The notes below the pieces were generated by a model. The model did not search any database. It was not told where the DNA came from and saw only the letters and a program-made list of their open reading frames with translations. A stretch of 64,000 nt of DNA from assembly GCA_003971905.1 (NCBI GenBank), contig RSEE01000015.1, positions 620,001 to 684,000 of the forward strand. The letters are read 5' to 3'. Both the position numbers and the translations under genes were made by a program. Source of the DNA: Moniliella sp. 'wahieum' (Eukaryota; Basidiomycota; Moniliellomycetes; Moniliellales; Moniliellaceae). Below, one piece after another: positions 48,105-59,872 of the stretch. Numbering within the stretch: the first letter of the stretch is position 1; each line of letters opens with the position of its first letter.

Positions 48105-49047
48105 ATGTCCGACACGTCCACTCCCGCGCCGGCATTGCCGTTACGCCGCCACCCAGCAGCGCGTAGTCCCCAGAGTGTACGTGCCGACGGCTCCGTGCGC
48201 CGCGAACGCAAAGTCAGCCAGGCTACACCCTGTTGAAGACGTCCCCCGCTTCCGCTCCCAACGCGTCGAGCCAAGAAGGCCCAGACCAACGCTCCCCGAG
48301 GCAACGCTGTGCGAGTAGCTCTCGGTCTTGAACATCCCGCCCCACCATCCTCGTCATCCTCCGAACCCTCTTCTTCACCCCGACGCCAAGGCCATGTGCC
48401 TTTACCTAACACGCGTGCCGACATGGCTTCCCGATGGGAGCATGATGCCTACTCCGACCGACCTCCGTCATCATTCTCCTCGCGTTACGCTCCGTCTCCG
48501 CTATCGTCTCCAGCTAAAACCCGCCGACAAACTGAACTCCTCTCCTGAAAAGAATGACAAGAACCGAACCCCTCAAAAGGGCGCCACATCCCATGCGCCG
48601 CGCTCTCCCGCAAAAACGCCAGGGTCAGCCGGATCGAAGTACGCTCCGCCTGTACGAGAGGAGGTCGCACCATCACCTCTCCGTCCCTCCCGGAAACGTA
48701 CCGAGTCTGCATCAGCGCGTAGGCCGCAACCCCCTAATCGCGGGCGGGGAAGCGTGGGGGACATGGCAAGCATGACTCCTCTGGGGCGGTGTCATCCCCG
48801 CGTTCACCGGAAAAGCCCCTGGCCGCACCTCTTCCATCCAACACGCCCGTTCCTCCTTCAGCTCCGTCTTCTACTGCCCAGCTGTCCCTATCGCTCAGCG
48901 AGTGGGCTAATGAGTGGTTGATTGGGCGGATGATGATGAAGACGATCTCTTTACTTCGTCCGATTTCACCATGCCGGGAGTGTCGGGCTCGATCCATACC
49001 TTCCCGTCTTCCAAGCAACCAAGGACAGCAGCGACGCGGATGGGCTG
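48105..49047 (+). CDS. PYM/WIBG-like protein (Mago-Y14 partner)
   Basis: PYM binds the exon-junction core Mago-Y14 and recycles it during translation. The N-terminus MSDTSTPAPALPLRRHPAAR leads to QSVRADGSVRRERKV, then in another frame PGYTPVEDVPRFRSQRVEP. This matches the PYM N-terminal domain signature (S.RADGS.RKE.KVRPGYTPQEDV..FR). The rest is Ser/Pro-rich, with RSPAKTPGSAGSKYAPPVRE and STAQLSLSLSEWANEW. It ends with an acidic segment, ADDDEDDLFTSSDFTMPG, and stops at 49045-49047. About five frame breaks. The Ser/Pro extension is longer than in animal PYM and the usual Lys-rich KNEKRKEK segment is not obvious, so two adjacent genes are an alternative reading. Confidence 0.6.
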
Positions 49048-50427
49048 AGCCAAGCCCTGGGGAAGTTAAACGTGACTTAGCTCACACTGTATCATTAGCC
49101 CCTGCTTTTCATGCCCATCAAAATTGTCTTGGCATGCTTTCTGGCGAGCTCAACCATATTCGCTGTGATCTATCGCACTTGTATACTTGGAAATATGCTG
49201 GTCTTTACGATATACTTAACCCACGGGATGCACGCCTACTTACACGCGCGTCAGTGGAAAGTATGTGTGCTTCGCACAACTGGCACTGGGTTACCGGCCA
49301 CATGCTCATACACGCAATAACCAAAGCATTAGTATCAGGTTGGATCGGGTGGTAGAGGTTTCGATTCGGCTCTGCTGGAGGTAGAAGGTGGGGATAAGAA
49401 GGGGGGCACATAATTCCTGATTTGCTCAAGTAGAGTGACGGTGACAAACACTCGTTCCATGTTAGGCTCAAACCCGACCTCCCAAAACACAAAACTGATC
49501 GCTATACCTGAAGCTAGGCCATCACTCTCCTCGTTTCCGGGAATGGAAAGCACACTGGGCTAACAGTCGTTGCGTTCTAGCCACTCTTGAGATCATGGAA
49601 TGATCCATATCACCATCCACAGAGCCTAGGCTGGGAGCAAGAAACGCAGCGCATATTTGTTCGCTCATCCGGCGTGTTCTACTCGTAAAGCATGGAGTCG
49701 CCGGCACGTCAGGGCCTTCTAGGTCCCAACTCGCTTACAAAGCGAATCAACGCGTGTGTGGATACAAAACAAGCATGATATTAAGCATGTGAGGGATGGG
49801 CCATCTTCACTAAGACCCTTGGTGAAAGGCACTTGTAGTGCTCAAAGATCTTGTTGGCCGTCTTGGGGGCATAGTATTACTCCCAGCCCGTCATGGTCAG
49901 GGGCAAGAAGGGAGACTCTTTAGTACGTCTCAGTGGTATACTTCGCATTCTTATCGCGTTCCGCTTGCTCCAACCGTCGAAACAATCCTCCGTCTCCCGG
50001 ACTTCCAAAGGGGTTGCGATTCAGTGTATCAAATACCGGTACGCAGCCATAGCCTCTTTTGTGACCGAATATCTCAGGGTGTGGCCCTCCTTTCCTGATC
50101 CACCAAACGCTTCTGGTTCCAGGACTCGGGGAGTACTTTTTGGAATCTCAACCAATATGTGCTGTGTGTATATGGTATTTCGTTCATGGATCGTTCGACA
50201 ACTGTCATAGTGTTGAAAGCATTGCTACTAAGGCAGGCACATGCGGCACAAGAGGACTGAGACAAGAAGATTAAGGAGGTACCTAAACAGGAAGCGAAGA
50301 GTGAGTAAGAGGCATATGTATATACACCGGAGTCAGGAAGACGTAAAAACAACAGTATACTAAAGGAGGCCGGTTGCAAAAGCCTAACAGAATGGGGAAG
50401 AGCGGATCGGGGAGGTGAGGGAGGTAG
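49048..50427. other. Intergenic between convergent genes
   Basis: No gene seen in 1.4 kb. Comparatively AT-rich for this window; no repeats noted. Confidence 0.5.
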
Positions 50428-51401
50428 CTAATAGTACGGCACGGCCACTGTAGGCCGGTAATGGCCATGCCAGCGGCGATCCATATCATACCTATTCATC
50501 CCGGGGCGCGACGGATACGCGTATTCTGGGGCCCGAGACCAGCCATTCAGTAGGGGCGTATCATACTGCAAGTCGTATGTTTCTGAAGGCGAGGGTGGGC
50601 TGGCGGACGTAGCTGAGGGGAACGATGGCGGCACCCTTCCCCCGGGGGTGGGAGGAAAAAGGGGCGTTGCAGACGAGTTGGGCAACACAGAAGAGTAAGC
50701 CTGTTGCTGAACCTGTTGGGTCTGCTGAAGCGGCGTTTCTTGGTGCGCTCGCGATGAGATTCGTATGTAATACCGGAAAAGGCGAAGATAGCGCGTTGTT
50801 CTCTCGTTAGCGGTCCCCTCCTCATCAATGTGTCATTCGTAGTGCAGGAACGATTGCTCGAGATACAACGACTGCAGGGCGCTTGGCGATCGCATCTGAT
50901 GGTGGCACATGGGTTAGGACGAGATTTGAGGCAACACAAGAAGAGTATACTTACTTGACCTTGCGCCGTCGACATTCGTCACACGCTGGTTGCCCTTCGC
51001 TTGCGCCTACTCGCGGACGTAACGAACGCTGAAGGTCGATAGAGTGGACCAGATTGGCAATGTAAGCTGCACGGCTTGGATCTTCCACTGCACTCAGTGG
51101 TCCTCTGGTTGCCGAAGTATGATGTGCAGGAGGGCCAGGGAGAGAATCGTGCCGCGTTTGCACATTATGAAAATGAGAAGAGCCCCATTCAGAAACAGCG
51201 TGCTGAAGATGTTGGGCTCGTCCGTCGAGAGCTGGTGGTGCAGAAGAGGCGCTTCCCCCTCGTATACGAGCCGCAGCAAGTGGGTGGGCAAGCCATAGGG
51301 GGAGGCGGAGGGGGATGAGCCAACCCGTGGCACGGATTTGTATCTGAATGGGAGCGCTGTGGCATGCGTGATGGAGGCGGGACTGGAGCCGGCCCATGCA
51401 A
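50428..51401 (-). CDS. Zn2Cys6 (Gal4-type) transcription factor
   Basis: The binuclear cluster is split by an intron: ACDECRRRKVK joins CDRQAPCSRCISSNRSC, giving CxxCx6C...CxxCx6C. The 59-nt intron at 50896-50954 has GTAAGT, CCTAAC and CAG. Downstream are GPLTREQRAIFAFSGITYES and a Gln-rich stretch, QQTQQVQQQAYSSVLP, then Pro/Ser-rich text ending RWHGHYRPTVAVPYY. The cluster lies mid-protein, after about 140 residues that include AAYIANLVHSIDLQRSL. No fungal-specific middle homology domain is seen, so this is a short factor. Start near 51401 (MHGPAPVPPPSRMPQ) is uncertain, and exons farther upstream cannot be excluded. Confidence 0.72.
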
Positions 51402-53145
51402 GTCTAGGCCTGAAGGATGATGAGATGCCTCACGATGAGCCGTATGATGGAGTGTCTACGGGCACTTCTGTGGTTAGCCATCTTTCATCATTGGGGATGG
51501 AAACGAAAAGGAGAGTTCACATACGATGCAGGGATGCGGGGTTCGCAGCGGCGCCGAAAGGGAGAAGGCGCATCAAAAAAGAGCCCGCGCAGAGGCGGCA
51601 GTCGAGGACGAGCCACGGACTGCGGGGGAAGGGCGGTACCAAGGGAGGGGTGCATGGAGGTGATGGTTGTGGGAAAGTTGCTCTGAGATACGCTTTCGTG
51701 GCAGCGGCATATGATCTCACACGAGGGGAAGGTCGGTACCTGCAGCGGGAGTACACAAGAAGAGGGGGACAGGGACGCGTGAAGCTGGTGAAGAAGCCTC
51801 GTGACGACCGAATGAACCGAGGGCGAGGTGGTGGTGGAGTGTCTGCCGTGTGTGGTGGAGGACGGGGGCGAAGAGCGTTTGCCGTTGTGGTTGTCGTGGC
51901 AGCTGGCAACCATGGGACAGCATGCGGGCACGTACTGGGCAACCTCTTCTCCGTGGCTGAGCTCAAGCGATTGGCTTCACTTGGAGCACTCAGTCTGCGT
52001 ACACAGTCGCACCAGGACCCACCCGGCGCTGAGACGCAAGTGCGCTGGCTGCTCCACTCTCCCAGTCTCCCGCACGCGGTCGCAATTATCAGTGTGGGGA
52101 GCCCTGGTCGGCCAGATTTGAGTGCACGCACGGGGGCAGCTTGCGTTGCAATCTACTCCTCGGCCTTAGGGCCTCAGGCCTCAGGTACAGTGGCAACCGA
52201 GCAGCAAGCCACAGGAGGCCGTCGCAGGGCACAGTCCCTGGACGCATGGCTCTTTTCCAGCCCTGCATCATTAAACTATGCATCATACATCATCGATCAT
52301 CGTCGCCCAACACTGCCCCCACAGCGGTGCGGATCTGAGATGCGAAGAACGCCCCGGGCGGGACTCTGGCAGTCACTAGTCACTAGTCACTCGTCAGATA
52401 TCACATGTGACTAGGACTAGTGACTAGCGGCTAGTGACTGTCGTAAGCCGTGCACATGCACCCTCCTCGGGCACGGGACAACGTGGTATCGGCAAGCACT
52501 AGAGCACTGCCGCCGATGCATGATGCATGGGCAAACCCATATCGATTAGCGAGTTGTTACGAGTGCATCATGCGCCATGCATGATGTTTGAAGGCTGTCT
52601 GTCTGCCCCAGTGGATGCGCACTGCCATGTGTGGGCGTATCAAGCATGCGGCTGTTTTAAATGATTCACGATTGCCCGCGGGACGGTACCAGCTGCTATA
52701 GGCTGCTACCTGCTGCTACGGCAGCGTGAACTCCACACACTCGTGCCATGCGCGGCAGATACCGTGTGGTTTTTTTTGCGCAGAACACGGCAGTGGGGCC
52801 GGACGCCTGAGCTTTCGGTACGTTTTTGCTATTCACACTCCTGCAAACAAGAGCTACTCGACTCGCGGAATCGAGTCGAGAACAATGCTCTCTTGTCCCA
52901 TCTCCCACAGTGGGGACGTACCACACAGCTTCTTCACCGTGGCCATAATTGGGTCTGCCACAAAGTTGACCTCCTCTGTTGTTGTGAAGCGAGACTTCAT
53001 GTCGAATCGGAGGCAACAGGTGTGTAGGCATTTTATCGTCTCGTTCATCTCGCTCTCACGAACATCATATAGGAAGGTGCGAGGGAGAGGCCGATGTGCA
53101 CGCCGGCCCGGACGAAGGGTAAATCCGCCTGAGCACCATACTCCC
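51402..53145. other. Intergenic with strong heptad inverted repeat
   Basis: A long plus-strand frame (51338-52414) is low-complexity and looks like a shadow of GA-rich sequence upstream of the Zn2Cys6 gene. The main structure is the TGACTAG array at 52372-52438. TGCATGA words recur at 52517-52590. Confidence 0.5.
52372..52438. repeat. Inverted TGACTAG heptad array
   Basis: GTCACTA GTCACTA GTCACTC on the left faces GTGACTAG, ACTAGTGACTAG and CTAGTGAC on the right, around a GATATC/ACATGT centre. The strand could fold into a long hairpin. Confidence 0.9.
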
Positions 53146-53946
53146 ATGCCTTTCTTCCGCTTCAACGCCTATTCGATCTGGGGTAATGCATGCCGCTAAT
53201 GGGGAAGGTAATGTGCAGCCTCTCCATATAATAGCGGATGGGAGTTCTCCTGTTCCACACGCTTGCGTTTACTCCCGTTGTCGATTCGCGCCATCTTTTC
53301 CTCTCAAATCCGACCGTAAACTCGATCGAGTCGTCCTACAGAGACATTGGGTCTTTCTCCCTTCAAATGATGAGGTGGGCAGATGCGAACTGCAAGAATC
53401 AGACCTGCATCTTCCTCGTGACCTCCCGACGATCTGGCTGTGTCCTCGTCATTGACGATGATGACACCAACGAGCACGCCGATCCCCGCGACAAGCAACT
53501 CGTTCTCTGGCACCCGGGCGGCGCCTCAGCCTGACGGGCCCAAAAAGAGGCTCACCGCCACACCGCCATCGTCGCCGTGGCACAGGCATTCCAACAGCAG
53601 GTGACCTTCTCCAACACTCTCCTCCACTCCTTGTTCCACTTCCTTCTGCAAATTTACCGTTTGCCCGCCGGCGCTTTGATGGGCACCAATGCCTCCGTCA
53701 CCACGCGGGCCCAGCCAGCTGAGACCGATACGTTTTGCGCCGTTGAGACTCAGCTTGTGGATGTATGTTAAGTATTCCCCTCCGTTCTGTTTGATCTTTG
53801 CCGATAAACGACGCCGATGCTCTTCTCCCCTATCTTCACAGAAGGTCCGCACTCAAGTGACTGTCAGGGCCACCTTACTTCCTCCCCAAATGGTCGGCAC
53901 TGAGGTCGTCCGCGCTACCTCACCCCCTTCTTCTTCTCCCAAATGA
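53146..53946 (+). CDS. Unidentified protein
   Basis: I do not recognise it. Plus-strand coding is supported by a clean 79-nt intron at 53763-53841 (GTATGT ... CACAG), after which KVRTQVTVRATLLPP and VGTEVVRATSPPSSSPK run to a stop. Before it are VNSIESSYRDIGSFSLQMMR, CKNQTCIFLVTSRRSGCVLV and FSNTLLHSLFHFLLQIYR. The small globular look (about 230 residues, FSLQMMRWAD then a beta-like IFLVTS) is faintly reminiscent of proteasome-assembly chaperones, but I would not name it. The start MPFFRFNAYSIWG at 53146 may be followed by another short intron (GTAATG at about 53184 or 53210). Confidence 0.45.
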
Positions 53947-55430
53947 GACCGACACCGGGTCGGTCGAATCCCCCTCACGCCCTCGTACCGCAGGAGTTCC
54001 CACCCCCCTGCCACCCCCAACATGCACAACCGGTGGTCCACTGGGACCCCGCAATTGGGTTTGGACCGTCCCAAAAAAACCCGTGTGGGCGCGCCTCCCA
54101 GCGGGCACCCAGGCTGAAAAACAGAAGATGGACACGCCATCTGGCACGGCGAAGGGGGGTTAATGGCTTTACACTGTTGGCGCCTCTCTTCCCACTTTTC
54201 TTAAATACTGATCGTACTTTTGCACGGACTTGTCCTTGCTCTTCGTGATAACTTCACAGGTACCTTGACTCTGTCTCCCTTGTCGCCGACGAAGGAGCGA
54301 TAACCTCCGATCTCTATCGTTTCTGACCGGGTTCAATGTTCCCAGAGTTGGCTGTCTGCGCTTATAAGAACCATGAATGTGGGGTTTCCGGTCAGCTATA
54401 CGCATAGCTTTGACATCGCATGTTGACCATCTCCGATCAGAAGGGGTAATCCTGTGGGGTTCGACGTACTGTGGCGGATTGTTGGGAGCGCATCAGGTAG
54501 GGATGGGGATATAGGCGGAAGTTATGCGTACAGTGAGCTCGTCTCACTTACTTGGCTACGCGGCACTACAACTGGTGTCCCATCAGACAGCGGCGGAGAT
54601 GACACTCGCACACTGGCAATTGTGTCCAAGAAAAAAGTGCATCCACCACGGATGTGTGCCACAGGATGTCTCGCGCGTTTGGCGCCCCAGTCTCTTCAAT
54701 CGATCCTCGGGCCTAGCAGTTCCTCTGTTTTTTCGCTTCTGCCTTTTAGTATCGGTTCCACAGCCAGGCCCCGTGGCGACTTGCTTATCCCCACAGGGGG
54801 AGGTGGTGGTGGGCAAAAGTGAGCACAATGAATGATACAAGCGAGCCAGTCTCCAGCTGGGGCACGGATCCGACTCCATTAGATGAGGGGCACAACTGGA
54901 TCAACTTGGGTGCTCCAAAAACCGAAATGCATGTTGAAGTGGCCAATGCTGGAGATCGATGACCTCCAAGGCCGCCATCGAGCGTCACGCGTCACGCGTC
55001 ATCGATTTCGAGGCGCTGGGAAGCCGAAAACGTGTCGCACCCTGTGGCAGCGGCGACTTTTTTTGGTCCTCCAGGGCCGAAAAGTGCCCCGAGGGGCAAG
55101 CGGAATGCGGTGAGCGATGGATGATGCTGGGTACTGCTACGACCGACAAGCGATAATCAGTTCCATGGCGTGCTGCACAGGACACTGGCGCTGTGCTGCA
55201 CTATATAAGCAGCGGCTGCCGGAGAAGCCCTCCCGCCGCGCACGTGTACCCGCATGGCGCCAGTGTCATCTGCGATTTTGCCTATCCCCCGCACGGCGCC
55301 AGCAGTGCCCTTTGTCCGCCGCTTTTCCGCGTCTTCTCGGGCTTGCGAATGGAGTAGACCAGGCTATATAAGCTTGGCCCCACGTGGCTGTCCTGCTCCT
55401 TCCACCAACCATTCTTCCCGCGTCTGCAGC
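53947..55430. other. Intergenic and MET6 promoter
   Basis: No gene seen to 55100. Tandem GTCACGC heptads at 54984-55004. The last 250 bp holds the MET6 control region. Confidence 0.5.
55181..55390 (+). promoter_or_regulatory. MET6 control region: two TATA boxes, two CACGTG, GGCGCCAG sites
   Basis: ctatataag occurs at 55201-55209 and 55364-55372. CACGTG occurs at 55241-55246 and 55381-55386, the core bound by Cbf1-type bHLH factors that control sulfur amino-acid genes in yeasts. GGCGCCAGTG is at 55256-55265, with variants at 55183 and 55294. Placement just upstream of methionine synthase makes Cbf1-like control plausible, by inference. Confidence 0.6.
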
Positions 55431-57820
55431 ATGGTGTACGTCTCGCTCCTTCCCTACCCTCTCCCTTACATCATTGCAAGCTCCTGAACTCATGGACTGA
55501 CCTCCCTCGCAATGTCCCAGCACTTCTACTGTTCTCGGTTTCCCCCGCATTGGCCCGCAGCGCGAGGTCAAGAAGGCTCTCGAGGCCTTCTGGAGTGGCA
55601 AGACAAACGTCGAGGAGTTGCTCCAGGTTGCCAAGCAGCAGCGCCTCCTGACCTACGAGATCATCAAGAACCAGGGCGTGGACTTGATCCCCACGGGTAC
55701 CTTCTCGCTTTACGACCACGTCCTTGACAACTCGCTCGTCTTCAACGTGATCCCCGAGGCGTACGCCAAGTCGGGTCTCAACTCGCTCGACACCTACTTT
55801 GCGCTGGCCCGTGGCCACCAAAAGGATGGTGTTGATCTTCCGGCCACCGAGATGCGCAAGTGGTTTGACAGCAACTACCACTACCTCGTGCCTGAGTTCA
55901 CTCCTTCAACCGACTTCAAGTTGAACGATCTCAAGCCGGTTAACGACTTTGTTGAGGCGAAGGAGGCTGGGTACAATGCCCATCCCGTTCTTCTTGGCCC
56001 CATCACTTTCCTTTACCTCGGCAAGGCCGGCAAGGGTGCCTCGGAAGATTTCAAGCCCCTCAGCCTTCTCCCTAAGCTGGTCCCTGTTTACGCCGAGCTT
56101 CTCCAGAAGCTTGGCGCGGCTGGCGCTTCTTCGGTTCAGATTGACGAGCCTGTGCTCGTCACTGACGATGCTGCTGCCCTCGCCGACGAGTTCAAGCAGG
56201 TGTACACTGCGCTCAACAAGGCTGCGCCCAACGTCGCCCTGACGCTCACCACCTACTTCGGCGCCTCGACTCCAACATCAGCTTTGTCAAGGACCTCCCC
56301 ATTGCTGGTCTCCACATTGACCTCGACCGCGACGCGCTCCCCAGCAGCTCGAGCCCATCGTTGAGGCTGTCGCCCCTACCAAGATTGCTCTCTCGCTTGG
56401 TCTTGTTTCGGGCCGTAACATCTGGAAGACCGATCTGGCCGCTGCGCTCGAGAAGGCCAAGTATGCTGTGGAGAAGCTTGGCGCTGACCGTGTCGCCGTC
56501 GCCAGCTCATCGTCGCTCCTGCACACTCCCATTACCATTGCCAACGAGAAGAAGCTCTCTCCTGAGGTGCTGGACGTTCTCTTTCGCCACTGAGAAGGCT
56601 GCTGAGGTTGCTACCCTTGCACAGGCTCTCGCCAACCCCAAGGAAGCCGAGGCTGCGTTGGCCAAGAATGCCACCTCGATCAAGGCTCGTCGTGACTACG
56701 AGAAGAACTCGGACCCTGCTGTGCGCGAGCGTCTGGCCGCCATTAAGCCCTCTGATTTGGAGCGCAAGTCGCCTTCACTACCCGTGCTGCGTTGCAGAAG
56801 AAGCATCTCAACCTCCCCTCTTCCCCACCACCACCATCGGCTCTTTCCCCCAGACCAAGGAGATTCGCCAGGTGCGTGCCAAGTTCAACAAGGGCGAGGT
56901 GAGCCAGGAGCAATACGACCAGTTCCTTGAGAACGAGATCAAGGATGTGGTCGAGCGCCAGGAGAAGCTTGGCCTTGACGTGCTGGTCCACGGTGAGCTG
57001 AGCGTAACGACATGGTTCAGTACTTTGGGGAGCTGCTTGACGGCTTTGCCTTCACGCAGAATGGCTGGGTGCAGAGCTTCGGTTCGCGCTACGTTCGTCC
57101 GCCCATTGTTGTGGGCGATGTGTCGCGCCCCAAGGCCATGACGGTCCGCTGGTCGGTCTTTGCCCAGAGCGTGACCAAGAAGACGATGAAGGGTATGCTT
57201 ACCGGCCCCGTTACCATCCTCAACTGGTCTTTCCCTCGTGCCGATGTGGGCAAGGATGTGCAAGCGCTGCAAATTGCGCTCGCCCTGCGTGACGAGGTGG
57301 CCGACCTGCAAAAGGCGGGCATCAAGGCCATCCAGGTCGACGAGCCTGCCATCCGTGAGGGTCTCCCACTCCGCCATGCCGACTGGCAGGCCTACCTCCG
57401 CTGGGCAGTTGACTCGTTCAAGCTGGCAACGGCTGTGGCTGACGACGATGTCAACACTGCGTCGCACTTCTGCTACTCGGACTTTGCCAACCCGGCGGTG
57501 ATGCAGGCGATGATTGACCTGGACGCCGACATGCTCTCGATTGAGAACGCAAGGCTGGTGCCAAGTACCTTAACGTTGGAAGTCGATCCACTACCCCAAC
57601 GAGATTGGCCCTGGCGTGTTTGACATCCAACGCCTCGTGTCCCGACCAAAGGAGGGATTGCTGCAGCGAATCAAGGAAAACGCTCTTTTCCTGTCGCCTG
57701 AGCAGCTCTGGGTCAACCCCGACTGTGGGCTCAAGACGCGTACTTGGCCGAGTGCGAGGCGCACTGGCCAACATGGTCACGGTGCCAAGGAGGCTCGTGC
57801 TCTGTTCGCAACAAGAATAA
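55431..57820 (+). CDS. MET6: Cobalamin-independent methionine synthase
   Basis: Transfers the methyl of 5-methyltetrahydropteroyltri-glutamate to homocysteine. The first exon is only ATGGT (55431-55435). An 85-nt intron (55436-55520, GTACGT, ACTGAC, CAG) precedes CACTTCTACTGTTCTCGG, and splicing gives [20 protein letters not shown], the family start. The N-domain has [19 protein letters not shown] and [14 protein letters not shown]. The C-domain has [47 protein letters not shown], the zinc ligands in ASHFCYSDF, and NPDCGLKTR with the ligand Cys. It ends AKEARALF...QQE with TAA at 57818. About eleven frame breaks, nearly all loss of one base from a short run, for example CCTTTC read as CCTTC near 56782. 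Length of about 765 residues fits. Confidence 0.94.
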
Positions 57821-58576
57821 ACGTTCTGTTTGGCTTACCCTTCTCATTCTTCCTCCCTCCCTCTCCCTCTCACATGCATGATATTATGAGGCTACTTCAA
57901 CACAGTGGCCGAACTTGGGACTTGCTCAACGCATGGCCCCACGTGCCCTATTCCTCTCACATTGGCACTCACTTCCCCTTCCCCCATGTACTTCGCATCC
58001 CGCTTTTGTTACGTTTTCAACATCTGTACTCTGGCTCGTTCAACAACGCACTGTCGTGAAAATATCCACATCTCCACCATCGGTCTTGCTGGGTAACTAA
58101 TACCGTAGATGGACTTCAAAGCCTGAAGAGCATTATAGGCGATGGGTGTGGGTACTGTCGACAATCATTATACCTGCAACTAGTAGCCACACCCGATGTG
58201 TGGGAGGGCGGAGGTTTTCAGCGACACGGAATGGCTGAAGCTTGAAGCCTGACGGTGCGACACGTTGTGACACGTGAGGAGGGCTTGGGCCTCAGGCTCA
58301 GCAGGGCTATACTACCACCTGGCTTTGTTAGCTTCCACGCTCGCGCTCATCCTCGCTTCTTGCATCATGCATCAGTATCTCACCGTATCAAGACCGGCTA
58401 TTAGCGGCAGTGGCCGGTGTGCGGAGATTTGATGTGAATCAAAGACCCGCCTCCCCGCACCGCGCACCTCGCTGCGGTTCGCCCGGATGGACGCGGGGGC
58501 ACTCGGGTGCGGGCCAATTATTTTCTCCAACCCGATCCACACCTCCACCATCTCCCCCCCGCTTTCCCTCGTCGCC
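57821..58576. other. Intergenic
   Basis: No gene seen. TGAAGCT and CACGTG-like words near 58240-58285; TGCATCA near 58361. Confidence 0.5.
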
Positions 58577-59542
58577 ATGGATAACGCCTCTCTTTTCGCC
58601 AAATCAGCTGCTGCTGTTGCTGCCACTACCACTGGCCCTACGGCCGCTGAGTGGCTCTCCCGTGCACTCGGCTGGGGGTACGTTTCGCTCTGGGCAGTGT
58701 CGTTTGTGCCACAAATTGTCCACAGCCACCGCCGGCGGACATGGCTGGCGTGAGCAGCGATTACTTGTGGCTCAATGTGGTGGCGTTCGCCTGCTACTTT
58801 ATCGCAACCGTTGCGCTTCTTGAGAGCCCGATGTGCGGCGCGAGTATGCGGAGCACCACGATGGCCATCTACCGATTGCACGTTGGAATACGCGGTCTTC
58901 GCTGTTTGGGCCTGGCTGTGCGCGTTGGTTCAACTGGCCCAGGCCTGGATGTTCCGCTCGACGGCGAACCGTGTGTCGCAGCCAGCACTGGTAATGCTGG
59001 TGGTCATGGTAGCTACCCTGGTGCTCGGTGCGCTGATCACCCCGGTCAGCGCGGAGCGCTATTGGACCTGGTTGGGTACGTGGATTACATGGGCTTCCTC
59101 AAGTCATACTTACCCTCATCAAATATATGCCCCAAGTCTTGCTCAACTACCGCCGCCAGTCCACCGAGGGTTACCATGTTGCCAACGTTGGCTCCGACTT
59201 TGTCGGTGGCATTTTGTCTTTGCTTCAACTCTTCCTTGATGCTGCCATTACAGGTGACTGGAGTGGCGTGGTAGGAACCCTGCCAAATTGTGCGTACTCT
59301 TTCGCATTTTTTTTTCTCTTGCCTATGGAGCGCGCACTGACCTAGCATATGCTACCAGGGGTACTGGTGTTATTACACTTTTTATGGACGGCATTCTCAT
59401 CCTCCAATGGGCGCACTACGACAAGGTTCCTGAGACGTCTGAGGAACAAGATTCTGCACCTCCGCGAGACGAGGAGGAGGCAAGCTGGTACGATCGGCAA
59501 GCAGAAGAACCTTCAGAACGGACGACGCTTCTTTCCGGGTAG
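58577..59542 (+). CDS. PQ-loop (cystinosin-like) transporter, copy 1
   Basis: A seven-helix vacuolar/lysosomal transporter of the PQ-loop family. The start MDNASLFAKSAAAVAATTTG leads to WLSRALGWGYVSLWAVSFVP with the first PQ motif (VPQIVHS). Membrane segments follow: LWLNVVAFACYFIATVALLE and VMLVVMVATLVLGALI. The second motif is MPQVLLNYRRQSTEGYHVAN, then DFVGGILSLLQLFLDAAI and ITLFMDGILILQW. The C-terminus SERTTLLSG carries an acidic-dileucine sorting signal (ERTTLL). A 69-nt intron at 59290-59358 (GTGCGT ... CAG) interrupts the same codon as in the second copy. Three frame breaks, one just after the first PQ motif. Closest to cystinosin/Ers1 by the loop text; the substrate is inferred, not shown. 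Confidence 0.83.
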
Positions 59543-59872
59543 CCTCCCCAAAATACGCCCAGAAGGAAGCAACATTCAGCTTCAGTTCAGTTCCACTTCA
59601 TTCCCACTTCAGATCAAGCACCGGCCCTAATAGCTTCAAGGCTTAACTTTCCTATATGGCGAATGACTCTTTCTGGTTAGTCCGTATGCAGCCTTTTTCC
59701 TCACGCTGTACCCATTGTACTATACTACGCTTTCAACTGTGGCCTTCTTAACCCTCATGGTCACATCAAGCATGCAGACAGGAGCCAGGGGGAAATCGAT
59801 GGTCTGCACTGGCGTTTGGCGTTTGGCGAGAGGGGGAGTGAGGGTAGCGCATAGCGATTGGAATGAGTGGGA
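59543..59872. other. Short spacer between convergent genes
   Basis: 3' flanks of the transporter and pyruvate kinase; no gene seen. Confidence 0.5.

Noticed and set aside
51338-52414. 358-codon plus-strand frame
   Set aside because: Low-complexity Arg/Gly text with no domain, antisense to CT-rich sequence upstream of the Zn2Cys6 gene; length is explained by GC-rich composition.
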